A DNA stretch of 7,887 nucleotides, from contig JAJDEC010000479.1 of NCBI GenBank assembly GCA_029259995.1, forward strand, positions 1 to 7,887. The letters are read 5' to 3'. The position numbers and the translations under genes are program-made. The stretch is from Phycisphaerae bacterium (GTDB lineage: Bacteria > Planctomycetota > Phycisphaerae > UBA1845 > UTPLA1). How positions within the stretch are numbered: the first letter of the stretch is position 1; each line of letters starts with the position of its first letter. Under the pieces are notes generated by a model. That model was not told the DNA's origin and did not search any database. It saw only the letters and a list, made by a program, of their open reading frames with translations. Below, one piece after another: positions 1 to 5,028 of this stretch.

Positions 1-43
1 AATCGACGGATGGATCAACGCCGAACGTGCCATCGTCATTTAA
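1..43 (+). CDS. Possible C-terminal end of an upstream gene (partial)
   Basis: One plus-strand frame is open from the left edge and ends at a TAA at 41-43, reading IDGWINAERAIVI. Its codons are mostly G or C in the third position, as in the real genes of this window. A terminator-like hairpin follows 28 nt after the stop, which fits a gene ending here. Thirteen codons are too few to name a family. The other two plus frames are also open at this point (to 132 and to 215), so the choice of frame rests on codon use and the hairpin only. Confidence 0.3.
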   Translation, partial: IDGWINAERAIVI

Positions 44-71
44 GTACGTCATGGGAATCGTTCATCGTGTG

Positions 72-95
72 GAACCGGCGAATCGCCGGTTCTTT
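72..95 (+). terminator. Probable intrinsic terminator of an upstream gene
   Basis: A perfect 9-bp stem pairs GAACCGGCG (72-80) with CGCCGGTTC (84-92) across the loop AAT. It is followed by TTT at 93-95 and then by a second small hairpin, ACAGGC (96-101) with GCCTGT (107-112). The T-tract is short, so termination efficiency is uncertain. The T side is on the plus strand, so it would serve a gene ending at about 43. Confidence 0.45.
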
Positions 96-112
96 ACAGG
101 CAATTGGCCTGT

Positions 113-362
113 GGCGGATTCAATAAACCATTCTGCATTTCAACTTAACGAATTCGTCATGGTTTTTCCCCAATTCAGTGATGACCCAAATTTTTGGAAC
201 GCGGTTTCGGTGTGACTGTGGGATCGCTCCATTTTCAATTCCAGGATGTGGGTGATTGCCCGACATTGATTTCCCAGTGTGCGCATTCCCGGCGGCATGA
301 ATCCCCAGATTCACCGGGTGCGATTCGTCTTTTCGGCCCATTGCCTCGCGATTTCGGCATTG
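113..362. other. Non-coding stretch upstream of the sigma-54 site
   Basis: No convincing gene is seen on either strand. The short open frames here have no plausible start signal and give protein sequences without recognisable features. The stretch is more AT-rich around 120-250 than the neighbouring genes. Its place just upstream of a sigma-54-type promoter makes it the natural location for binding of an enhancer-binding activator, but I could not pick out a clear inverted repeat for one. Confidence 0.4.
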
Positions 363-378
363 TGGCACGGCGGTTGCA
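363..378 (+). promoter_or_regulatory. Sigma-54 (RpoN) -24/-12 promoter
   Basis: The sequence TGGCACG (363-369), four bases, then TTGCA (374-378) matches the established RpoN consensus TGGCACG-N4-TTGCW at every defined position, with the GG and GC dinucleotides at the required spacing. Transcription would start near 388-390 and run into the secreted-protein gene, giving an untranslated leader of about 175 nt to the start at 565. Such promoters need an activator ATPase bound upstream. Chance matches of this quality in an intergenic stretch correctly oriented to a gene are uncommon, but no experiment is at hand. Confidence 0.7.
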
Positions 379-564
379 ACGGCAGGCGGACTCACGAAGG
401 ATGGAGCGATGATGCAACGCTGCAATGAGCGAAACATTTTGAAGAACGCGACTCGTTCGCCGATCGCACGCTCGAAAGAGCAATTCGTTTCGCTGCGGCG
501 TTGCACAGACGGGCATCCTGACTGCGGAGTGTTCAGACGCTCCTCGCAAAAAGGGAGACGACTT

Positions 565-1773
565 ATGTTGACGACAATGAACAATTCTGACGTGCGTTTT
601 CGTTATCGACTCGTATCCGGATGCGTGATGACGTGCTGCGTGATGCTGGCGAATCTCTCGTCGGCGCGCGGCGCGGCGATGGTCTTCGAGTCAGAGCCGT
701 CGAATGACAACATTCTGACGGCGACTGAGTTGGCGCACGGCGAAACGGCGCGCGGCAGCATCGATCCGATGGCCGACATCGACTGGTGGTACGTACCGGG
801 CAATCTGGCCGGCGATCTGGTTTTTGCGTTCTCCGATACGCTCGGATCGTCGCAGGGAACGGATTCAAATCTGTTCGTGTACGACAACTCGATTGCACTG
901 GTTCAGATGAACGACTCCGACGGTCCGGGCGCCAGTTCGGTCATTGCGGGGACTCCGATCCTGATCAATGGCGACGTATTCTTCGGAATCAACGAGGATG
1001 GGGCCAATGCGGAAATCACGCCGTACACGATCTATCTTGCGATCGTTGATCCGGCGCTGGCGACGCCGGAGACCGAATCGAACGATTCCGCCGGCAGTGC
1101 GCAGGCGTACACGGGGCCGCTGATGACGGGTAATGTGTCGGGCGCTGACGCGGACTTCTATTCGTTCTTCGCGAGTGCGGGGCAGGAGTTTGTGGCGATC
1201 GTTGATGATGATTCGGATGACGACGGAACGCCGACGGATACGCATCTCGAACTGATCGATTCGGATGGGAGCACGGTTCTTGCGACAGGTGACAACGGCA
1301 ACACGCGTGTTGGCAACGCCGTCGGGATGGTCGTTGCGCCTTCGAACGGGACGTATTTCCTTCGCGTGACGCACGGCGGCGGCGGCGGCGGGTCGGATAC
1401 GGACTATCGATTCGTGATCCTGCTCGACGGCGAATCACCGGCGTGTTCGGACGGTGACGGCGACGGGATCTGCGACGGCATCGACAATTGTCCGCTGATT
1501 GCGAATCCGCTTCAGGAGGATTCGGACTTTGACGGGACGGGCAATGCGTGCGAGGCCGGCGGCGGCGTGGACACGGATGGCGACGGAATTCCGGACAACG
1601 TCGATAACTGTGCAGTCGAGTTCAACCCGGCGCAGGATGACTACGACGGCGACGGCGTCGGCGATGTGTGCGACACGCTCTGCGGCATGGGCTCGTTTCC
1701 GCTGATGCCGATGATGGTCGTGGGCCTTGTCGCAGTGCGGCGGCGGACGCGACGGCGCCGGTCGATCGCGTGA
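565..1773 (+). CDS. Secreted protein with two PPC-like domains, thrombospondin type 3 repeats and a C-terminal sorting tail
   Basis: This 402-residue protein is exported and probably surface-attached. A signal peptide is visible (RFRYR, then a hydrophobic run around residues 17-33, likely cut near ARGAA at 34-38). Two pre-peptidase C-terminal-like beta domains follow at about 42-163 and 168-287; each opens with a characteristic E-x-N-D segment (EPSNDN, ETESNDS). Gly271-276 form a run inside the second. Two thrombospondin type 3 repeats (about 295-330 and 335-370) have the DxDxDGxxD..DNC..N..Q pattern that binds calcium. The tail has Cys373-Gly, a hydrophobic stretch (378-391) and RRRTRRRR, resembling Cys-type C-terminal sorting signals. 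No catalytic domain is seen, so an enzyme role is not supported. The start at 565 is chosen for its AGGGAG site 7-8 nt upstream and its fit to the signal peptide. The frame stays open to an upstream ATG at 409. Confidence 0.85.
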   Translation: MLTTMNNSDVRFRYRLVSGCVMTCCVMLANLSSARGAAMVFESEPSNDNILTATELAHGETARGSIDPMADIDWWYVPGNLAGDLVFAFSDTLGSSQGTDSNLFVYDNSIALVQMNDSDGPGASSVIAGTPILINGDVFFGINEDGANAEITPYTIYLAIVDPALATPETESNDSAGSAQAYTGPLMTGNVSGADADFYSFFASAGQEFVAIVDDDSDDDGTPTDTHLELIDSDGSTVLATGDNGNTRVGNAVGMVVAPSNGTYFLRVTHGGGGGGSDTDYRFVILLDGESPACSDGDGDGICDGIDNCPLIANPLQEDSDFDGTGNACEAGGGVDTDGDGIPDNVDNCAVEFNPAQDDYDGDGVGDVCDTLCGMGSFPLMPMMVVGLVAVRRRTRRRRSIA

Positions 1774-1876
1774 TGCGGTCGTAAGACTTGTTGAGGATGT
1801 CGGGTACTTTGGCGGCGCGGTTTGCTTTCGGGCGGATCGCGTCGTCTTTTTTTACGCATTGCATTCTGCAAACCGC

Positions 1877-1906
1877 CGTAGCGTCCCCCCTCAGTGGGGG
1901 ACGGCG
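1877..1906 (-). repeat. Intergenic hairpin repeat, copy A (inverted)
   Basis: Read on the minus strand this is copy A of a 30-nt element that ends in GGACGCTACG. The arms CGTCCCCC and GGGGGACG form an 8-bp stem around the loop ACTGAG. It matches copy B at 25 of 30 positions. One of those differences on each arm (C-G here, G-C in copies B and C) keeps the base pair, which indicates selection for, or at least inheritance of, the folded form. Confidence 0.7.
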
Positions 1907-1942
1907 CGTCATTGCCGTAAGCGGTTCAACTGACGAAGATTT

Positions 1943-1972
1943 CGTCGTCCGCCGCAGAGGGCGGACGCTACG
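1943..1972 (+). repeat. Intergenic hairpin repeat, copy B
   Basis: The arms CGTCCGCC and GGCGGACG form an 8-bp stem with loop GCAGAG, followed by CTACG. It is identical to copy C at 28 of 30 positions. Copies A and B lie 36 nt apart in opposite orientation, so the two could also pair with each other into a larger cruciform-like structure. Confidence 0.75.
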
Positions 1973-2053
1973 TTCGATCGCAAGTGGTCGTAGTGCATCA
2001 CACAGTTGCGGACACTCACGCCAGGCAGCGCTCAATCGGCAGTCGCTGTGTCC

Positions 2054-2668
2054 TCACGACGACGCGACGGCCTGCGTACGGGTGTTGAATTCTTCCTGCG
2101 TGGTTTCGAGGTCGTCGTATGTGAATGGACTGCCGCATTCGGGGCAGCGCATGGATTGAACGCCGAGGATGCAGTGGGCGCATTGTGGGCAGAGCGATCC
2201 GTCCTGGAGGACGAATTTCGGGAGCGTCAGGCGGATGATGAGCCAGGCGATTGTGACCAACACGATGACGGCCGTCATAATAAGCGCCGCGATGCCGAGT
2301 GTTCGAAGGTCGAAACTCGCGCTACTTGTTTCGGTTGCCATCAAGGTCGCAAGCATTCCGAGGGGCGGACCGAACATGCCGAGTGCATAACCGAATCCGA
2401 GCCAGGCGGCGCGCGGCGTTGTGACGATGGTGCGATATCCCTGTCGGAGACGCCAGAGGGGCCATGGTATGGCGACGATGATCATGGCGATGATGGTCAG
2501 TTCCGGCGTGATAGTGATCCCAATCTCTGGCGAGCCCGAGGCGATTTCAAGCAGAACCGCAATGAGGAAGACAAGGAACCCCCAGAACGCCGAGAGTAGA
2601 AACAGGCTCCCGAGCGACGGGAGTTCGCGTCGCGGGATGACGAAGATGCGTTCGTTGTCTGACGTCAT
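2054..2668 (-). CDS. Four-helix membrane protein with C-terminal zinc ribbon (second of a tandem pair)
   Basis: This 204-residue protein of unknown function has about four hydrophobic membrane segments (roughly residues 21-43, 51-72, 88-111 and 123-148). A C-terminal soluble zinc ribbon follows, with Cys160-x2-Cys163 and Cys175-x2-Cys178 (CPQC and RCPECG) plus an extra Cys166, and an acidic end (DDLETTQEEF). It is a paralogue of the gene just upstream: 35 of 48 residues around the ribbon are identical. The start at 2668 is chosen because GAAAGGG lies 6 nt upstream, inside the 13-nt gap to the preceding gene, so the two genes form an operon. The ribbon resembles the small CPxC-RCPECG ribbons frequent in planctomycete proteins; metal binding is inferred. 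No enzyme motif is visible. Confidence 0.75.
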   Translation of the reverse strand: MTSDNERIFVIPRRELPSLGSLFLLSAFWGFLVFLIAVLLEIASGSPEIGITITPELTIIAMIIVAIPWPLWRLRQGYRTIVTTPRAAWLGFGYALGMFGPPLGMLATLMATETSSASFDLRTLGIAALIMTAVIVLVTIAWLIIRLTLPKFVLQDGSLCPQCAHCILGVQSMRCPECGSPFTYDDLETTQEEFNTRTQAVASS

Positions 2669-2681
2669 GGCCGGCCCTTTC

Positions 2682-3329
2682 TCAGTTGCTGGTGACTGCG
2701 CGCGAGGCGAATTCCTCCGCGGTTGTTTCGAGGTCGTCGAAGCTGAATTCGTTGCCGCATTCGGGGCATCGCATGGATTGCGTACCAATGAGGCAGTAGG
2801 CGCAGTTGGGACAGAGGGTACCGTCCTGCACGATGAACTTCGGGAGTGTCAAACAGATGGTGCTCCAGAGGATTGCAATGGAAACCTGGATGGCGAACAC
2901 CAGGAAAACGGCGGCGATCGCGGAGGAAGTGATCGCGATGATGATGGCGTCAAAGAAGATGCCCTCTACCGACCCCAGAATGTCGACGAAAACGATGCAT
3001 GCAAAACCGATAAATATCGCGGATGACATTCCGAACGCGTAGTAAGCGCCGATCATTCCCGCTCCTCGTGCATCGGCGATCATCCGATGGTCGCGGCGAA
3101 GCTTGTACGCCGGCCACGCGAACGCAGCCAATGCGAGGCAGAGAATCCCGAGCCGGCTCATGAGCCCGAAGTACAGGATGATCAATCCGAGCACAAGAAA
3201 CACGCCGGTCAGGACGCCGAATACGAAGGCTTCCTTTCGCATTCCGGGCGGCGGCGCGGGCGTGTGCTTCTGAATGACGACGACGCGATGCGTCGAGTGG
3301 TCTAAGTTGCCCGTCGATAGTTGGCCCAT
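2682..3329 (-). CDS. Four-helix membrane protein with C-terminal zinc ribbon (first of a tandem pair)
   Basis: This 215-residue paralogue of the downstream gene has hydrophobic segments at about 35-56, 60-75, 92-118 and 126-160. The zinc ribbon is CPNC (Cys173, Cys176), an extra Cys179, and RCPECG (Cys188, Cys191), followed by the same DDLETT-x-EEF end. The start is uncertain. I chose the ATG at 3329 because the stretch before the first helix (HRVVVIQKH) aligns with the paralogue's N-terminus (ERIFVIPRR), which excludes the shorter start at 3242. A longer form beginning at 3404 is possible. No Shine-Dalgarno site precedes 3329, but a -10-like element lies directly upstream, so the mRNA may be leaderless. 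The function is unknown; a membrane sensor or assembly role would be speculation. Confidence 0.72.
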   Translation of the reverse strand: MGQLSTGNLDHSTHRVVVIQKHTPAPPPGMRKEAFVFGVLTGVFLVLGLIILYFGLMSRLGILCLALAAFAWPAYKLRRDHRMIADARGAGMIGAYYAFGMSSAIFIGFACIVFVDILGSVEGIFFDAIIIAITSSAIAAVFLVFAIQVSIAILWSTICLTLPKFIVQDGTLCPNCAYCLIGTQSMRCPECGNEFSFDDLETTAEEFASRAVTSN

Positions 3330-3336
3330 GCGGGTT

Positions 3337-3366
3337 ATTAAAAATGATCGGGTTGGATCGACGCAA
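3337..3366 (-). promoter_or_regulatory. Possible promoter of the zinc-ribbon operon
   Basis: On the minus strand TTGCGT (3366-3361) and TTTAAT (3342-3337) are separated by 18 nt and resemble -35 and -10 elements. Transcription would begin within a few bases of the ATG at 3329, giving a leaderless message, which agrees with the missing ribosome site. The matches are only moderate. Confidence 0.3.
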
Positions 3367-3410
3367 GCGGATGCGTTGTCTGGATGTTTGTGTGCGGCGA
3401 TCACAGTCAG

Positions 3411-3447
3411 CAGATTCGAGATTTCAATTCTGAGATTTCAGATTCGC
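3411..3447. repeat. Short low-complexity repeats
   Basis: CAGATTCG occurs at 3411-3418 and again at 3439-3446. GAGATTTCA occurs at 3418-3426 and again at 3432-3440. Interleaved degenerate copies of this kind look like simple-sequence drift between genes. No gene or fold is evident. Confidence 0.45.
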
Positions 3448-3500
3448 GATCTCGTGGTGCGGAGGGCTGACTCTTCGTCCTGCATCCTCTCCGCGATCTG

Positions 3501-3518
3501 CACTGCTTGAGAGCAGTG
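3501..3518. repeat. Intergenic hairpin CACTGCT/AGCAGTG
   Basis: A perfect 7-bp stem pairs CACTGCT (3501-3507) with AGCAGTG (3512-3518) around the loop TGAG. No T-tract follows on either strand, so it is not a typical intrinsic terminator. It is the first of three hairpins lined up over 100 nt downstream of the acyl-CoA dehydrogenase gene. Confidence 0.5.
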
Positions 3519-3529
3519 GCACACAAATT

Positions 3530-3548
3530 GTCGGGTCGATGACCCGAC
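3530..3548. repeat. Intergenic hairpin GTCGGGTC/GACCCGAC
   Basis: A perfect 8-bp stem pairs 3530-3537 with 3541-3548 across the loop GAT. It is followed by CTACG, the same short tail found after the 30-nt hairpin repeat, which suggests related element design although the stem sequence differs. No T-tract is present. Confidence 0.55.
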
Positions 3549-3570
3549 CTACGCGATCAGGCCGGCAAGT

Positions 3571-3600
3571 CGTCGTCCGCCACAGAGGGCGGACGCTATG
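3571..3600 (+). repeat. Intergenic hairpin repeat, copy C
   Basis: This copy matches copy B at 28 of 30 positions; the differences are one loop base and one base in the tail. The 8-bp stem CGTCCGCC/GGCGGACG is intact with loop ACAGAG. It starts 18 nt beyond the stop codon of the acyl-CoA dehydrogenase gene, so it may form the folded 3' end of that transcript, though no T-tract is seen. Confidence 0.75.
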
Positions 3601-3618
3601 ACGGGATGCCGTGCATTC

Positions 3619-4806
3619 TCAAAACGCCTGCGCACCGCAGAGCTGCCCGCCGACGATCAACTCGTGAATCGTCTCCGTGCCTTCATAGGTGATAACGCTT
3701 TCCAGATTCAGCATGTGCCGAATGGGTGAGAACTCGACGCTGATGCCGCCGGCGCCGAGGAGATCTCTCGCATCGCGGGCGATGTCCAGGGCCATACGCA
3801 CGTTGTTCCATTTCGCCATCGACACTTGCGTGTGATGCATCGTGCCTTCGTCCTTCATGCGGCCGAGCTGGAGCGACAGCAGTTGCGCCGTCGTGATGCG
3901 GCGGGACATGTCGGCGAGGCGACGCTGCACGGTCTGCGTATGCGAGAGGGGGCGACCGAAGAGGACGCGGACTTTTGAATACTCGAGGACTTCCTTGTAG
4001 CAGGCAATGGCGGCGCCGATGGCTCCCCAAGTGATGCCGTAGCGCGCCTGCGTGAGGCAGCCGAGCGGGCCCTTGAGGCCTTTCACATTCGGCAGCATGT
4101 TAGCGGCGGGGACGCGGACGTTGTCGAAGAAAAGTTCGCTCGTGATCGACGCGCGCAGTGAGAACTTCTTGTGGATGTCGCGTGTCGTGTAGCCGGGCAT
4201 GTCTTTTTCGACGATGAAGCCGCGAACGCCTTCATCCGTCGCCGCCCAGACGATGGCGATGTCGGCGATCGTGCCGTTGGTGATCCACATCTTGGCGCCG
4301 TTAAGCACCCAGTCGCCGTCTTTCTTGACGGCGTTGGTCTTCATGTTGCCGGGATCGCTGCCGCCGTCGGGTTCGGTCAGGCCGAAGCAGCCGATGATTT
4401 CGCCGCGGGCCATGCCGGGGAGGAATTTCTGTTTTTGTTCTTCGTTGCCATAAGCGTAGATGGGATACATGCAGAGCGAACCCTGCACGGAAACGAAGCT
4501 GCGGATGCCGCTGTCGCCACGCTCGAGTTCCTGGCAGACGAGACCGTAGCAGACGTGGTTGAGTCCCGCGCAGTCGTAGCCGTCGAGGTTGCAGCCGAGC
4601 AGGCCGAGTGCGGCGATCTCGGGGACGAGTTCCTTGGGAAATCGATGTTGATCGAAGGCGTCGCCGATGACGGGGATGACTTTCTCGTCGACGAAACGCG
4701 CGACGGCGTCCTGAATGTCGCGCTCGTCTTCAGTGAGCAGAGAGCGGACGTTGTAGAAGTCCATGGCGTCTGGTTCGATGGCGGTCACGGGGGCTTGGGC
4801 GGACAT
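3619..4806 (-). CDS. Acyl-CoA dehydrogenase, glutaryl-CoA dehydrogenase type
   Basis: This soluble FAD flavoenzyme oxidises an acyl-CoA thioester at the alpha-beta carbons; the glutaryl-CoA type also decarboxylates to crotonyl-CoA. In the 395-residue form, the flavin segment CFGLTEPDGGSDP (about 140-152) and WITNG (174-178) are present. KFSLRAS (about 214-220) and ARYG (254-257) resemble glutaryl-CoA dehydrogenase. TYEGT carries the expected catalytic base Glu375. Arg102-Ser103 match the pair known in human GCDH to hold the substrate gamma-carboxylate, which favours this subgroup over short-chain enzymes. The start at 4806 has AAGGAG 11 nt upstream and gives the family's usual length. An in-frame ATG at 4845 would add 13 Ser/Gln/Asp-rich residues but lacks a ribosome site. 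No lysine-degradation genes are adjacent, so the true substrate is unproven. Confidence 0.92.
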   Translation of the reverse strand: MSAQAPVTAIEPDAMDFYNVRSLLTEDERDIQDAVARFVDEKVIPVIGDAFDQHRFPKELVPEIAALGLLGCNLDGYDCAGLNHVCYGLVCQELERGDSGIRSFVSVQGSLCMYPIYAYGNEEQKQKFLPGMARGEIIGCFGLTEPDGGSDPGNMKTNAVKKDGDWVLNGAKMWITNGTIADIAIVWAATDEGVRGFIVEKDMPGYTTRDIHKKFSLRASITSELFFDNVRVPAANMLPNVKGLKGPLGCLTQARYGITWGAIGAAIACYKEVLEYSKVRVLFGRPLSHTQTVQRRLADMSRRITTAQLLSLQLGRMKDEGTMHHTQVSMAKWNNVRMALDIARDARDLLGAGGISVEFSPIRHMLNLESVITYEGTETIHELIVGGQLCGAQAF

Positions 4807-4877
4807 CGTGTCGGCGTCTCCTTGGGGCGTCGCTTGTTGACTCATCAGGCTGCAATACTTGTGAATTCGTTCTGCGA

Positions 4878-4883
4878 AGTATA
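4878..4883 (-). promoter_or_regulatory. Possible -10 element of the acyl-CoA dehydrogenase gene
   Basis: The minus strand reads TATACT here, five of six matches to the sigma-70-type -10 consensus, placing the transcript start near 4870, upstream of both candidate start codons. No good -35 hexamer is found; the expected place lies inside a G-tract motif at 4892-4919. Confidence 0.35.
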
Positions 4884-4891
4884 GCGGATTC

Positions 4892-4919
4892 GGGGATTCG
4901 GGGCATATGGGGCGGGGGG
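4892..4919 (+). other. G-quadruplex motif
   Basis: Four runs of at least four G are separated by short loops: GGGG (4892-4895), ATTC, GGGG (4900-4903), CATAT, GGGG (4909-4912), C, then GGGGGG (4914-4919). This meets the standard G4 pattern with loops of 4, 5 and 1. It lies on the template strand for the acyl-CoA dehydrogenase gene, where a -35 region would be. Confidence 0.5.
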
Positions 4920-4925
4920 CTGGGA

Positions 4926-4959
4926 TTCCCCAACCTTTGCATTCGCGAAGGATGGGGAA
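4926..4959. repeat. Long imperfect hairpin downstream of the methyltransferase gene
   Basis: TTCCCCA (4926-4932) pairs with TGGGGAA (4953-4959), then an A/A mismatch, then CCTTTGC (4934-4940) with GCGAAGG (4945-4951), closing on the loop ATTC. This gives 14 pairs, one of them a T-G wobble. No T-tract follows on either strand, so it is not a standard terminator. It lies 70 nt beyond the methyltransferase stop codon. Confidence 0.5.
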
Positions 4960-5028
4960 CTCGGGCGTTGCACCCGGCTTTGCGTGATGTTTCTGCGTGG
5001 TTCAGCGGGGCGGTGCTTGGGGGGGCTT

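Larger units (their letters stand above)
1774..2053. other. Convergent intergenic region with hairpin repeats
   Basis: The plus-strand surface-protein gene and the minus-strand zinc-ribbon operon converge here. The region holds two inverted copies of a 30-nt hairpin repeat (listed separately) and a run of seven T at 1847-1853 without a convincing stem before it. A minus-strand frame over about 1780-1866 has coding-like codon use but no credible start. No clear intrinsic terminator for either flanking gene was found. Confidence 0.5.

Noticed and set aside
9..30. TGGCACG on the minus strand near the left edge
   Set aside because: No TTGC at the proper spacing follows, so it is only half of a sigma-54 site.
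120..584. Minus-strand open frame of 154 codons upstream of the surface-protein gene
   Set aside because: It overlaps the start of a convincing plus-strand gene and the sigma-54 promoter, has no ribosome site, and its protein shows no recognisable features.
1372..1391. GGC triplet repeat coding for six glycines, as a phase-variable tract
   Set aside because: Length changes in a triplet repeat keep the frame, so it could not switch the gene off; it is most simply a flexible loop in the second PPC-like domain.
1841..1856. Run of seven T after the surface-protein gene as intrinsic terminator
   Set aside because: No stable stem could be drawn directly before the T run.
2010..2053. GGACAC/GTGTCC pairing just beyond the second zinc-ribbon gene stop codon
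   Set aside because: The arms are 32 nt apart, pair over only six bases with a bulged inner stem, and no T-tract follows, so a terminator call is not supported.
2006..3042. Plus-strand open frames opposite the zinc-ribbon genes
   Set aside because: The minus strand encodes two mutually homologous proteins with membrane segments and Cys motifs; the plus frames have neither.
3517..3531. Second sigma-54-like site, TGGCAC-N5-TTGT
   Set aside because: The -12 element lacks the required GC dinucleotide, and no plus-strand gene lies downstream.
4171..4884. Plus-strand open frame opposite the acyl-CoA dehydrogenase
   Set aside because: Antisense shadow of a well-recognised enzyme gene; the composition is the typical Val/Ala/Asp-rich mirror product.
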